From JAPUDQ01 sp964535835 (GTDB lineage: Bacteria; Patescibacteriota; Saccharimonadia; Saccharimonadales; Saccharimonadaceae): a DNA stretch of 64,000 nucleotides. Each line of letters opens with the position of its first letter. The stretch's first letter is position 1. This document shows positions 53,301 to 62,326 of this stretch, piece after piece. Position numbers and translations under genes: made by a program. Where the stretch lies: positions 1 through 64,000 of the forward strand of contig CAZHUZ010000001.1 of assembly GCA_964535835.1 (NCBI GenBank), read 5' to 3'. The notes beneath the pieces were generated by a model. That model was not told the origin of the DNA. It worked only from the letters and a program-made list of their open reading frames with translations, and searched no databases.

Positions 53301-53902
53301 GAGTACTATCAATCCCTCTCCATATTTTTCGAGGAGATGATGATCGATGCGTGGTTTGTAATACATGCCCTCGAGATTGGCAATTGTGCTGAGTTTCATC
53401 AGATTTTGATAGCCGGTATTGTTCATCGCCAGCAATATCAGGTGATAGCGCGCTTTGTCTTTGGCCGGATCACGGTCATGAATTGTTCGTGCCGCAACAT
53501 ACGTCTCCATACCGATAATTGGTTTGATATCTTGGGATTTGCACGCTTTGTAAAATTCGATAGCGCCCGACAATGTCCCGTGATCGGTCATTGCAACCGC
53601 CTCCATACCCAGCTCTTTGACACGCGAAACCAGCTCGTCGACCTTTGTCAGTCCATCGAGCAAGCTATGATGTGTATGATTGTGCAAATGCACAAAATCN
53701 NNNNNNNNNNNNNNNNNNNNNNNNNNNNNNNNNNNNNNNNNNNNNNNNNNNNNNNNNNNNNNNNNNNNNNNNNNNNNNNNNNNNNNNNNNNNNNNNNNNT
53801 TGTCAGTCCATCGAGCAAGCTATGATGTGTATGATTGTGCAAATGCACAAAATCACTAGGCTGTAATGCCTTTGATGCGGCCTTGTTGTCCCCTCTAGTC
53901 AT
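50382..53902 (-). CDS. dnaE: DNA polymerase III subunit alpha (two assembly gaps)
   Basis: Replicative polymerase. From MTRGDNKAASKALQ (ATG 53902) the PHP domain (HLHNHTHHSLLDG, MTDHGT), the palm (MPDIDIDIQDTRRDE with two catalytic Asp), fingers, helix-hairpin-helix and OB domains are present. The gap at 53700-53799 is a 55-bp duplicate and collapses in frame (18 codons join MTRG to HLHNHT). The gap at 52230-52329 is real: the segment between AARAAVRDV and LRIIKKVY, about 110 residues in E. coli DnaE including the third catalytic Asp region, is absent, so the true gap is nearer 340 bp. Consensus TATAAT lies 9 nt before the ATG. Confidence 0.95.
52230..52329. other. Assembly gap of unknown length inside dnaE
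   Basis: 100 N with no duplicated flanks. Comparison with the family suggests about 110 codons of the polymerase palm are missing, so the N-run length is a placeholder. Confidence 0.85.
53645..53854. other. Assembly gap (53700-53799) flanked by identical 55-bp contig ends
   Basis: The same 55 bp occur at 53645-53699 and 53800-53854. Removing 155 bp restores the dnaE N-terminus in frame. Confidence 0.92.
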
Positions 53903-53911
53903 ATATAATCT

Positions 53912-53917
53912 ATTATA
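53912..53917 (-). promoter_or_regulatory. dnaE -10 box (near-leaderless)
   Basis: TATAAT ends 9 nt before the dnaE ATG at 53902; the -35 is weak. No Shine-Dalgarno. Confidence 0.45.
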
Positions 53918-53922
53918 CCGTA

Positions 53923-53946
53923 AACGCGAGCCTCTAAGCTCGCGTT
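53923..53946 (-). terminator. Hairpin between the 53965 gene and dnaE
   Basis: AACGCGAGC/GCTCGCGTT, 9 bp with a 6-nt loop. Only a short U-run follows, so termination may be partial and allow read-through to dnaE. Confidence 0.55.
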
Positions 53947-53964
53947 ATTCATACGAAGTATCGA

Positions 53965-54207
53965 CTATTTTCTAAATTTCTTTATCTGATCAAAGACAAA
54001 TTTGCCAATGAGCGCTGGAGATGAAAATTTGGCCGTGTTAGCTGCGATACCCTGAATATGATCGACGGTTACCTGGGTTGATTCGGCAATTGATTTAATC
54101 TGTCGAGATACTTTGATGAGTATAACCACTAATATTGTTGCCAACAATAAAAATAGGGCTAAAAATATCGAGAGGATGATTACTAAAATTTCTGCTGCTT
54201 CAGACAT
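53965..54207 (-). CDS. Small membrane protein, DUF948-like
   Basis: 80 aa, AAGGAG site 4 nt before ATG 54207. One long hydrophobic helix (about residues 6-32) is followed by an amphipathic helix (VSRQIKSIAESTQVTVDHIQGI) and a basic end. The pattern resembles DUF948-type general stress proteins. Upstream of dnaE, separated by a hairpin. Confidence 0.65.
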   Translation of the reverse strand: MSEAAEILVIILSIFLALFLLLATILVVILIKVSRQIKSIAESTQVTVDHIQGIAANTAKFSSPALIGKFVFDQIKKFRK

Positions 54208-54245
54208 ATGTCTCCTTTGCTTTTGATGCGTACAGTCACTACGAA

Positions 54246-54285
54246 ATGAGCGTGGTGTACTCTATAACAAGTATACCACGCTCAT
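54246..54285 (-). terminator. Strong hairpin after the GlsB-like gene
   Basis: ATGAGCGTGGT (54246-54256) pairs with ACCACGCTCAT (54275-54285), extended by inner pairs. It lies between the 54313 gene and the 53965 gene. Confidence 0.6.
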
Positions 54286-54312
54286 GTTCTAACTCTTATC
54301 CCCCTAACTTGA

Positions 54313-54594
54313 TTAGACAGTGCGTCGACCAGTAACTAGCTTGAAGATAAACAAGACAATAACAGCGCCAACGGTCGCGACAACGAGTTGCCGAACAGTG
54401 CTAGAACCATCGCTTGTACCAGCAATGCCGAGCATTGGTAGCAATAGATTTGCGACAATCGCACCGACGATACCGACAACGATATTTGCTAGTACACCCA
54501 TAGAAGCATCAGTCTTCATGACCATGCTCGCGAGCCAACCGGCAATACCACCGATAACGATCGTTCCTAGCCAACCTCCTAAACCTGCGTCCAT
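54313..54594 (-). CDS. GlsB/YeaQ/YmgE family membrane protein
   Basis: 93 aa with three hydrophobic helices. GWLGTIVIGGIAGWLASMVMK, then GVLANIVVGIVGAIVANLLLP, then a last helix before the basic end GRRTV are characteristic of this stress-associated family (transglycosylase-associated protein). AAGGAG about 6 nt before the ATG. Monocistronic. Confidence 0.88.
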   Translation of the reverse strand: MDAGLGGWLGTIVIGGIAGWLASMVMKTDASMGVLANIVVGIVGAIVANLLLPMLGIAGTSDGSSTVRQLVVATVGAVIVLFIFKLVTGRRTV

Positions 54595-54735
54595 AACTCT
54601 TCTCCTTTATTTAATTATGAACTCAGTCTACCATGTGGATATAACAACAAAATGTACGCTGCTTCACAAAATCAGCAGATCATGCTTCTACAGGGAAAAG
54701 TGTGTAATGTCTTCGTTATTTTATGAGAATAGCTA

Positions 54736-55620
54736 CTATTGTCTCGTGAGTCGGTCTGTTAAATAACGACGAAATCCTTCACCAATTTTAGGATGACGAA
54801 GCGCAACTTCTACCAATGCCTGTAAGTATTTGACCGGATCACCGGCATCAAGCCATGTGCCTTCAACAACCTGCCCGTATACTTTGCCTTGTTCGGCTAG
54901 TCTGTTGATGTTTGTCGAAAGAGTGAGCTCGCCTTTTGCATCAACATTTCTTTCCTCAAGTATAGGGAGAATTTCTGGCGTAAGAATATAACCAAGCAGG
55001 CTAGTGTAGTCACTCGGACGATTTGCTTCACCCGGTTTTTCAACCAGTCCGGTTACTTCTAAGGTACCGTTTCCGAGATCCTGACCAATAGCAGCCATGC
55101 CATACATATCTCCATCGCCAGGACCCGCCTTCATAAGTGATACGATATTTTTGCCGCCGGAACGATTGTACGCTTCTTTGAGTTGCACGGCTCGTGGCAC
55201 TTCACTGTGATAAAAATCATCGGCTGTCAAAACAAAAAATGGTTCATCGTCATCAATCATATGTTGCGCATTGAGTACTGGCAACGCATTTCCTTTTGGC
55301 TCACCTTTTTGACGAATATAGACAAAGTTTGCCATCTCAGCAATCGCCTTGAGACGGTCAGCCATCGCTTCTTTGCCCTTTTCGCGCAGTTCAGATTCCA
55401 TGCCGTCAGAACGGTCAAAATGATCCTCTATCGCTCGCTTGGTTGATCCTGTCACGATGATGATGTCGGTAACGCCTGCTGCCACGGCATCTTCGACAAC
55501 AAGCTGAATTACCGGTTTATCAATTATTGGTAGCATTTCTTTGGGCATAGCTTTTGTCTGAGGCAAAAAGCGTGTGCCAAGACCTGCGGCCAAGATAATC
55601 GCTTTGGTTGGTTGTTTCAT
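54736..55620 (-). CDS. galU: UTP--glucose-1-phosphate uridylyltransferase
   Basis: 294 aa. Nucleotide-binding loop AAGLGTRFLPQTKAMPKEMLPI, then DKPVIQLVVEDA, FVLTADDFYH and GLVEKPGE are GalU signatures. It makes UDP-glucose for glycolipids and surface polysaccharide. ATG 55620 follows GGAGG by 5 nt; four codons upstream of it are in frame but start from TTG overlapping the site. Last gene of the gatC operon, 15 bp after gatB. Confidence 0.95.
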   Translation of the reverse strand: MKQPTKAIILAAGLGTRFLPQTKAMPKEMLPIIDKPVIQLVVEDAVAAGVTDIIIVTGSTKRAIEDHFDRSDGMESELREKGKEAMADRLKAIAEMANFVYIRQKGEPKGNALPVLNAQHMIDDDEPFFVLTADDFYHSEVPRAVQLKEAYNRSGGKNIVSLMKAGPGDGDMYGMAAIGQDLGNGTLEVTGLVEKPGEANRPSDYTSLLGYILTPEILPILEERNVDAKGELTLSTNINRLAEQGKVYGQVVEGTWLDAGDPVKYLQALVEVALRHPKIGEGFRRYLTDRLTRQ

Positions 55621-55634
55621 TATGACCTCCAATC

Positions 55635-57092
55635 TTATAATTTTTCACGAATAAGTTTTTGAGCGAGTCCCGGATTGGCCTTACCGTGAGATTGTTTCAT
55701 GATTTGCCCTACGAGGTAACCAATTGCTTTTTCATTACCACTACGGAAATCTTCAATCGCTTTTTGTGAAGCCGGATCAGCCAATACTGTATCGACGATA
55801 GCTGAAATCTGTCCTTCGTCACTCACTTGGAGAAGATTCTTTTTTTGTGCTATCGTTCTAGGGCTGTCAGAGTCCTTTTGCATGGTGACAAATATCTCTT
55901 TTGCCGCCGTAGAATTCACCTCATTGTTATCAACCATCTCTGTTAATTCTATGAAAAATTCATCCGGGATACGATCATGATGAGTATCAGTAGTGGCATC
56001 GCTATCAGCAGCTTCACTAACCGCACTTGCAAACCATAGAGCCGTACGTCTCGCCGCGCTGTTATTACCGGATTGTATGAGCCGTTCGACGAGCTGCACT
56101 GTGGGCTGAGAACTGAGTAATGCCACAATAACCGTATAGTCGAGCTTGAGATCATCAAGCATTGATCGATAATGGTCTGGGAGAGACGGCATCGATTGTC
56201 GTGCCTTTTCGATACGCGCAGCATCAATACGAACCGGTGGTAAATCAGCATCAGGGAAATAGCGATAGTCGTGTGCGTTTTCTTTACTGCGCTGTGAAAC
56301 GGTCTTTTGTTTTGCTTCATCCCACCCTCGAGTTTCCTGGACAATCACGTTGCCTTTCTCAAGCTCTTCAATCTGACGATTGATCTCGTATTCAGCTGCT
56401 TTTTCGACTGAGCGAAAAGAGTTGAGGTTTTTTGTCTCAGTACGGGTACCCCAAGTGTCAGTTTTGCTGACTGATACGTTTATATCAAAACGCATATTGC
56501 CATTGTAGAGGTCTCCATCAGTCACATCAGCATAGGTCATCAGCATGTAGAGCTCTTGGGCATATGCCTTGGCCTCAGCCGGACTATGCATATCAGCTTC
56601 AGATACAATCTCAATCAAAGGAGTACCGGCGCGGTTGTAATCAACCAAGCTGTAGTCCTCACCGGCTGGATGCGTCAATTTACCCGCATCTGCTTCTAGA
56701 TGTGCATGATGGATACGGACAGTCTTTGTCTCACCATCCGGCAATGAGAATTGTACTGATCCGGCAAGTATAATAGGCTCAGCGAGTTGAGTAATTTGGT
56801 ATCCGAGGGGTAAATCAGGATAAAAATAGTGTTTTCGCTCAAACCGACTCAGTGGCGCGATCTCAGCATTGAGAGCAAGCCCAGCACGAATCGCCAAAGT
56901 AATCGCTTCTTCGTTGAGCACCGGCAACGTACCCGGTAATCCGAAACACAATGGGCTCACTGTCGTATTGGGCGCTTTACCGCGCGCGTCATTATCTGCA
57001 CTCGTAAATAATTTTGTACGTGTCTTTAACTGGACATGGCACTCGATGCCGATAGTTGGTTTGTATTGTTGGCGTATCGCTGGCGATATCAT
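55635..57092 (-). CDS. gatB: Asp/Glu-tRNA amidotransferase subunit B
   Basis: 485 aa. GatB aligns the misacylated tRNA with the ammonia tunnel and phosphorylates its carboxylate. Signatures: PTIGIECHVQLKT, SPLCFGLPGTLPVLN, FERKHYFYPDLPLGYQITQ, VDYNRAGTPLIEIVSE, RFDINVSV and the C-terminal YqeY-like tail. The start overlaps the end of the HEPN-like gene. Presence of GatCAB implies Gln-tRNA and/or Asn-tRNA are made by transamidation. Confidence 0.97.
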   Translation of the reverse strand: MISPAIRQQYKPTIGIECHVQLKTRTKLFTSADNDARGKAPNTTVSPLCFGLPGTLPVLNEEAITLAIRAGLALNAEIAPLSRFERKHYFYPDLPLGYQITQLAEPIILAGSVQFSLPDGETKTVRIHHAHLEADAGKLTHPAGEDYSLVDYNRAGTPLIEIVSEADMHSPAEAKAYAQELYMLMTYADVTDGDLYNGNMRFDINVSVSKTDTWGTRTETKNLNSFRSVEKAAEYEINRQIEELEKGNVIVQETRGWDEAKQKTVSQRSKENAHDYRYFPDADLPPVRIDAARIEKARQSMPSLPDHYRSMLDDLKLDYTVIVALLSSQPTVQLVERLIQSGNNSAARRTALWFASAVSEAADSDATTDTHHDRIPDEFFIELTEMVDNNEVNSTAAKEIFVTMQKDSDSPRTIAQKKNLLQVSDEGQISAIVDTVLADPASQKAIEDFRSGNEKAIGYLVGQIMKQSHGKANPGLAQKLIREKL

Positions 57093-57505
57093 AGGGCCCC
57101 CAGATCTTTTAGACCCCGCTTGAAACTGGCGAGTGCTTGTCGAGTTAGCTTGGGAGTAATATGCACGTTATCTTCATGAGCAATACGGTTACGTAATTTA
57201 TGCGCTGCCCATATAGCGTTGCGTTGGCTAAACACCCTAGCTGCACTTACCATGCGTTCACCAATTGTCTGCCCTCGATAGCCTGATTCACGCAGCGCAC
57301 GATCAAGTAATTTATCTGCTTGCATAACAGCAAATTGTTGAGAAGATGGATCACTCCCAAGCGAGGACTCAATAGCCAACCAATCTTGTTGGTAGACAGT
57401 TTTATCGAGTCGAGAACGACCTTTTTTGCCGAAACCGATGATGAGTAGCAAGATCACCCCAATAGTCAACAGTCCAGCCAACATAACAACAATCATGTTA
57501 TCCAT
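57089..57505 (-). CDS. Membrane protein with HEPN-like motif, in the gat operon
   Basis: 138 aa. One membrane helix at the N-terminus (about residues 3-25) is followed by a soluble helical domain ending with AHKLRNRIAHED, an R-x4-H pattern like the catalytic motif of HEPN ribonucleases. ATG 57505 follows GGAG by 8 nt. It overlaps both gatA (8 bp) and gatB (4 bp), so it is translationally coupled inside the operon. A HEPN fold and RNase activity are inferred from this motif only. Confidence 0.6.
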   Translation of the reverse strand: MDNMIVVMLAGLLTIGVILLLIIGFGKKGRSRLDKTVYQQDWLAIESSLGSDPSSQQFAVMQADKLLDRALRESGYRGQTIGERMVSAARVFSQRNAIWAAHKLRNRIAHEDNVHITPKLTRQALASFKRGLKDLGAL

Positions 57506-58892
57506 TACTTCGCTCCAATTCTTTTGCAGCCTTAAGTACAATGCCGTCGTTTCTCATCGGCGCTATCACCTGCAAGCCTATTGGTAGGCCAGCTGACGTA
57601 CTCCCGGCAGGTACGCTGATCGCTGGTAACCCAGCAAGACTAGCGGGAACGGTCATAATATCAGTCAGATACATCTGTAGCGGATCACTTGTGTTTTCAC
57701 CCAAACGAAACGCAGGTGTCGGTGCAACAGGGCTAATCAAAATGTCATAATGAGCAAACACTTCTTTAAATTCATCGATAATTTTGGTACGAACTGTCTG
57801 GGCTTTTTTATAATAGGCATCATAATAGCCGCTACTGAGAACATAATTTCCTATCAATATACGACGTTTGTTTTCATCCATAAAACCCTGAGTGCGAGTG
57901 TTGGCATAGACGTCAGCGATACTATGACCACTGGCTGCTACACCAAATTTTATACCATCAAATCGTGCCAAGTTTGAAGTCAGCTCGGCTGGGACAACGA
58001 TATAGTATACTGCGAGCGCATAATTTTGCATCGGCATAGAAACGTACTCCACGTTATGGCCCTGTTGCTTGGCAAACGTCATCACATGCTCAACTGCTGA
58101 TTTTACTTCAGGATCAACCTCATCGGTCATTGATTGTTCGATAACTCCAATCTTGAGAGGACTCGGTAATGGATCGTCTAGCGAGTTAATTGCGATAGTG
58201 GTACTGTCGTGAGGATCAACGCCGCGCATACAATCCAACACTAATTGAGCGTCATCTACCGTTGACGCGATCGGGCCGACGACATCCGTGCTACTTGCCA
58301 TCGCAACTACCCCATATCGACTCACTGATCCATATGTAGGTTTGAGGCCAACCACGCCATTATAGCTTGCTGGCTGTCGAATAGAACCGCCGGTGTCTGA
58401 GCCGAGAGCAAATGGTACAATCCCAGCTGCGACAGCCACAGCCGAACCACCTGAACTACCACCTGCTACCCGCTCAGCATCAGCGATATTTCGCGTGGGA
58501 CCAAAATATGAATTTTCTGTGCTACCACCATGAGCAAAAGCATCGAGATTGGTTTTTCCTATACAAATAGCCCCTGCATCCTCTAATTTTTCGATGACAG
58601 TTGCTTGATATGGCGCAAAAAAATTCTCCAACATATGAGCGCTAGCCGTAGTACGGCTATCAAACGTCAAAATATTGTCCTTGGCCAAAAACGGCACACC
58701 ACCAAGTCGACCAATATCTTCACCTGCTGCAATACGTCGGTCTATTTCATCAGCACGACGTAGTGCTCTCGTCTCAATCACCTCCAAAATGGCATTACAC
58801 TCATCACGCTTTGCACGATCAATGGCCTGTTCAATAATCTTGCGAACGCTGGTGCCGTTTGTAATTTGCTGTGTGATATCACTAATCGTCAT
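57498..58892 (-). CDS. gatA: Asp/Glu-tRNA amidotransferase subunit A
   Basis: 464 aa amidase. The Ser-cisSer-Lys triad is readable: FLAKDNI (Lys, about 78), VAGGSSGGSAVAVAAG (about 144-159) and GSDTGGSIRQPAS (nucleophile Ser). It hydrolyses glutamine to supply ammonia to GatB. The start overlaps gatC by 4 bp. Confidence 0.97.
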   Translation of the reverse strand: MTISDITQQITNGTSVRKIIEQAIDRAKRDECNAILEVIETRALRRADEIDRRIAAGEDIGRLGGVPFLAKDNILTFDSRTTASAHMLENFFAPYQATVIEKLEDAGAICIGKTNLDAFAHGGSTENSYFGPTRNIADAERVAGGSSGGSAVAVAAGIVPFALGSDTGGSIRQPASYNGVVGLKPTYGSVSRYGVVAMASSTDVVGPIASTVDDAQLVLDCMRGVDPHDSTTIAINSLDDPLPSPLKIGVIEQSMTDEVDPEVKSAVEHVMTFAKQQGHNVEYVSMPMQNYALAVYYIVVPAELTSNLARFDGIKFGVAASGHSIADVYANTRTQGFMDENKRRILIGNYVLSSGYYDAYYKKAQTVRTKIIDEFKEVFAHYDILISPVAPTPAFRLGENTSDPLQMYLTDIMTVPASLAGLPAISVPAGSTSAGLPIGLQVIAPMRNDGIVLKAAKELERSNG

Positions 58893-59179
58893 AGCACTTT
58901 TTTCACCTTTATATGACCGTCATGCGTTGCTGGGGCGTTTTTGAGGAGATTATCACGATCAATATTGCTTTGGCCCACAACATCAGGACGTGTTACATTT
59001 TCTAGTCCTGTCACTTGATATGTTGGCTCAACACCTGCCGTATCTACTTCGTCAAGCTGTTCAACATATCCCAAAATATCCTGCAATTGAGATCGAAGCG
59101 ACTCAGCTTCATCATCACTCACCATCAATGCAGATAGTGCCGCAAGACGTTTAACGTCATCAATAGTAATTGCGCTCAT
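58889..59179 (-). CDS. gatC: Asp/Glu-tRNA amidotransferase subunit C
   Basis: 96 aa. GatC wraps around GatA and GatB and stabilises the complex. Family pattern ITIDDVKRLAALSAL, QLQDILGYVEQLDEVDTAGVEPT and VTRPDVV. ATG 59179 (MSAITIDDVK) lies 8 nt after an extended -10 TGATATAAT; a TTG three codons upstream is in frame but less likely. First gene of the gatC-gatA-HEPN-gatB-galU operon, which seems leaderless at its head. Confidence 0.94.
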   Translation of the reverse strand: MSAITIDDVKRLAALSALMVSDDEAESLRSQLQDILGYVEQLDEVDTAGVEPTYQVTGLENVTRPDVVGQSNIDRDNLLKNAPATHDGHIKVKKVL

Positions 59180-59187
59180 TATACTCA

Positions 59188-59196
59188 ATTATATCA
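59188..59196 (-). promoter_or_regulatory. gat operon promoter, extended -10
   Basis: TGA-TATAAT on the minus strand (59196-59188), 8 nt before gatC. No good -35; the extended -10 could compensate. Confidence 0.6.
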
Positions 59197-59202
59197 GATC
59201 AC

Positions 59203-60249
59203 CTAGTAGGTAGACGAGTCACTCGAGCTATCAAAAGAGCTTGAATCGTATGATGAACTATCATAGAGGCTCGAATAACTTGTTGTCAGTTTAAAGCATT
59301 TTTCTCCCGTACCATGTGTTGAGAAGTCAGCATACGTCGAATACTCACTATCATACGTTGAGCGTGAACCGTAGCCTGATGATTTACTCGTATCAGTGAC
59401 AAATGTTGCACATAGTTGATATTTTCCACCTACTTCTTTTTTATAATCATATCGTGATAGACGCTTCTTTGTTTGTGCATCCAGGTCGCTTAATTCAGAT
59501 AGGTCAGATGGTAATCTGTTCTTGTCGCTGTAGTATGAATTTATTACCATACTGATAGAATGGAGATCTTCGGCGGTTTTTTGATCACGATCAGCGCCTT
59601 TAATTGTTGATAGTGAAACTGTCAGAAGCGCAATCATAATAGCTAGGCTCAGTATGCCAAGCGCTATAACAAAAGTTTTACGACGTACTTTTGGATGGTG
59701 AGTGTAGGCAAAAAACAATCCAGCGGTCGTCATAACAGATAGAACGAGTGGTAATACAGCACGTAGCAAAGTGTCGCTCGCATCATCATCGATACCTATG
59801 ACAATACGTAGCAGCGCATACACTATCGAAAGAGCTATGCTGGCAATAGCAACTACCACCCAAAATGAGAATAAACCGACAATCAGTTTGTGCATAAAGC
59901 GTTGTTCGTTTGCCGGATTATTGATAGCGTGGTTGCGTGCGCGTAGATAGAAAAACAAGGTAAATGGCACCCATACGATCATCATTGCCACTATCCACAA
60001 GGCAAATTCGCCCATAAACCTCTGCGCTAGCGGGCTGTCGACGCCAGCCCAATGATTGATAAGTGCAAAGTAGCTATAATTTATTACTCCTGCAGTGACA
60101 AGCAAGCCAAATGTAGAGAGAGCAAGTTCTAGGGTATACCACGACATCCCGCCTGTTAATTTTTCTCGCCAATTCGTTTTGGATACACGAGGCGGTTGTG
60201 CTAGTGGTGATGATTGCGGTTCGACGGCCATAGTTCTGTCTGATTCCAT
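59203..60249 (-). CDS. Multi-pass membrane protein with serine-rich tail
   Basis: 348 aa. Five hydrophobic helices lie between residues about 35 and 225 (a DUF5671-like layout: YTLELALSTFGLLVTAGVIN, then FTLFFYLRARNHA). A soluble part follows with HSISMVINSYYSDKNRLPSDLSEL, similar to the pseudopilin-type mature region, and the tail is almost only Ser, Asp and Tyr. AAGGAG 4 nt before ATG. Might be pilus- or envelope-associated; unproven. Sits between uvrB and the gat operon. Confidence 0.65.
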   Translation of the reverse strand: MESDRTMAVEPQSSPLAQPPRVSKTNWREKLTGGMSWYTLELALSTFGLLVTAGVINYSYFALINHWAGVDSPLAQRFMGEFALWIVAMMIVWVPFTLFFYLRARNHAINNPANEQRFMHKLIVGLFSFWVVVAIASIALSIVYALLRIVIGIDDDASDTLLRAVLPLVLSVMTTAGLFFAYTHHPKVRRKTFVIALGILSLAIMIALLTVSLSTIKGADRDQKTAEDLHSISMVINSYYSDKNRLPSDLSELSDLDAQTKKRLSRYDYKKEVGGKYQLCATFVTDTSKSSGYGSRSTYDSEYSTYADFSTHGTGEKCFKLTTSYSSLYDSSSYDSSSFDSSSDSSTY

Positions 60250-60293
60250 ATAGCTCCTTAAGGGTTACTTATCTTCAAGTATATCACTTACTC

Positions 60294-62264
60294 CTACAAA
60301 GACTGCTTAATCTCATCGATCAGATCGCGTAACTCAGCAGCCTTTTCAAATTCCAAATTAGCAGCTGCAAATTCCATTTGACCCGTAAGTTCTTTGACCA
60401 GATGCGGGTATTCATCCTTGGGGATTTTTTTGAGATTTATTTTATCTTTTTTCGCGTCGTCTTTTTGAGGGATGATCGCCCGCAAGCCTTCATCGACAGC
60501 TTTGTTCACGCTCTTTGGGGTGATACCATGTTCACGATTGTATTCTTGCTGGATGCTGCGGCGCCGATTAGTCTCATCAATTGCACGTTTCATTGAGTCA
60601 GTCATAGTATCGGCATACATGATAACCTTTCCGCGCTCATGACGAGCTGCACGTCCTATGGTCTGTATAAGTGCTTGTGATGAGCGTAGAAAACCTTCCT
60701 TGTCTGCATCCATGATTGATACCAAACTTACCTCAGGCAAATCTAGTCCCTCACGCAACAGATTGATACCGACCAACACATCATAGACGCCGAGACGCAG
60801 GTCACGCAAGATATCACCACGTTCCAAAGTGTCAACATCACTGTGTATATATGCCGTCTTAATGGAGAGTTCTGATAAATATGTCGTGAGATCCTCAGCC
60901 ATTCGTTTAGTAAGCGTCGTAACCAAGACTCGTTCACGCTGACTAATACGAGTTCGGATCTCGTTTAGTAGATCATCAATCTGCCCTTCGCTCGGACGAA
61001 CGTCTATGATTGGATCGAGTAGCCCTGTTGGACGAATCACCTGCTGCACAGGCACGGGTGTTCGGGCAAGTTCGTACGGCCCAGGTGTGGCCGATACGTA
61101 CACGACATCCCCGATATGCTTTTCAAATTCCGTAAAAGTCAAAGGACGGTTGTCGAGTGCACTTGGCAATCGAAATCCGTGTTCTACGAGCACCTCCTTG
61201 CGTGCTCTATCGCCATTGTACATACCTCTCACCTGAGGAATTGTCATATGTGATTCATCAATCAATAATAAATAATCATCAGGGAAATAATCCATCAACG
61301 TCGCCGGCTGATCACCAGGTGCTCGATTCGTGAGATAACGGCTATAATTTTCGATACCTTTGACAAATCCGGTTTCTTCCAGCATCTCCAGATCATATTT
61401 GGTACGTTGCTGTAATCGCTGAGCTTCGAGCAATTTATTATTTTGTTCGAACCACTCTAAACGTTCGGCAAGCTCGTCTTTGATTTGTACAATCGCTTTT
61501 TCGAGTTTATTTTTTGGAGTGACATAGTGAGAGCCAGGAAAAATCTTTATCTCGGAGGGTTCATCAGTTATTTCACCTGTCAACGGATTAATTTTTGTTA
61601 GTCGCTCAATATCGTCACCAAAAAATTCTATGCGGTATGCTTCTTCGCCGCCACTTGGAATCACGTCAACTGTATCACCCCTCACTCGAAAAGTTGAACG
61701 ATGAAAATCAATATCATTGCGTTGATATTGAATATCATTAAGATGGCGCAATAATTTGTCCCGTTTGCGGGTCTCACCGCGACGAATACGAATAGCCATA
61801 TCGCCATAGTCTTCCACCGAACCGATACCGTAGATACAGCTCACGCTCGCTACGATAATAACATCTCGTCTGCTAAGGAGGGCAGCTGTCGCTGCATGAC
61901 GTAATCGATCAATCTCTTCGTTGATCTTGCTATCCTTTTCGATGTAAGTATCGGAGCTCGCGATATACGCTTCAGGCTGGTAATAATCAAAATAACTCAC
62001 AAAATAATGAACTTCATTATCAGGAAAAAATTGTTTGAATTCTGAGAATAACTGAGCAGCAAGTGTTTTGTTATGCGCCAACACCAGCGTCGGCACTCCT
62101 CGACTCTTGATGATATTGGCCATAGTAAATGTTTTACCCGACCCAGTTACACCGAGAAGCGTTTGTTCTCTTTCTCCCTTTTCAAATCCACTCAGTAACT
62201 GAGTGATAGCGCTTGGTTGATCACCTGTTGGGTGATAGTTACTCTGCAAACGAAATGTTATCAT
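60294..62264 (-). CDS. uvrB: UvrABC excision nuclease subunit B
   Basis: About 656 aa. UvrB verifies DNA damage and recruits UvrC. Walker A GVTGSGKTFTMAN, beta-hairpin YFVSYFDYYQPEAYI, DEAD-like box IDESH, GDVVYVSATPGPYEL, and the C-terminal helicase motifs INLLREGLDLPEVSLV and QTIGRAARHERGKV, ending in a UVR domain that binds UvrC. The start is set at MITFRLQSNYHPTGDQP (62264), 6 nt after a TATAAT box; nine codons upstream are in frame but lie in the promoter. Confidence 0.97.
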   Translation of the reverse strand: MITFRLQSNYHPTGDQPSAITQLLSGFEKGEREQTLLGVTGSGKTFTMANIIKSRGVPTLVLAHNKTLAAQLFSEFKQFFPDNEVHYFVSYFDYYQPEAYIASSDTYIEKDSKINEEIDRLRHAATAALLSRRDVIIVASVSCIYGIGSVEDYGDMAIRIRRGETRKRDKLLRHLNDIQYQRNDIDFHRSTFRVRGDTVDVIPSGGEEAYRIEFFGDDIERLTKINPLTGEITDEPSEIKIFPGSHYVTPKNKLEKAIVQIKDELAERLEWFEQNNKLLEAQRLQQRTKYDLEMLEETGFVKGIENYSRYLTNRAPGDQPATLMDYFPDDYLLLIDESHMTIPQVRGMYNGDRARKEVLVEHGFRLPSALDNRPLTFTEFEKHIGDVVYVSATPGPYELARTPVPVQQVIRPTGLLDPIIDVRPSEGQIDDLLNEIRTRISQRERVLVTTLTKRMAEDLTTYLSELSIKTAYIHSDVDTLERGDILRDLRLGVYDVLVGINLLREGLDLPEVSLVSIMDADKEGFLRSSQALIQTIGRAARHERGKVIMYADTMTDSMKRAIDETNRRRSIQQEYNREHGITPKSVNKAVDEGLRAIIPQKDDAKKDKINLKKIPKDEYPHLVKELTGQMEFAAANLEFEKAAELRDLIDEIKQSL

Positions 62265-62270
62265 ATAGTT

Positions 62271-62320
62271 ATTATACTTGCTTACTACCATTTACTAATT
62301 ACTATTTACCCATTACCATA
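62271..62320. promoter_or_regulatory. Divergent uvrB / LOG promoter region with TTACTAATTAC repeats
   Basis: Minus strand: TATAAT (62276-62271) 6 nt before uvrB. Plus strand: TACCAT (62315-62320), 7 nt before the LOG start. The 62-bp interval is built of degenerate repeats of TTTACTAATTACCA, which recur in the str leader near 2455-2486. Confidence 0.45.
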
Positions 62321-62326
62321 ATTACT

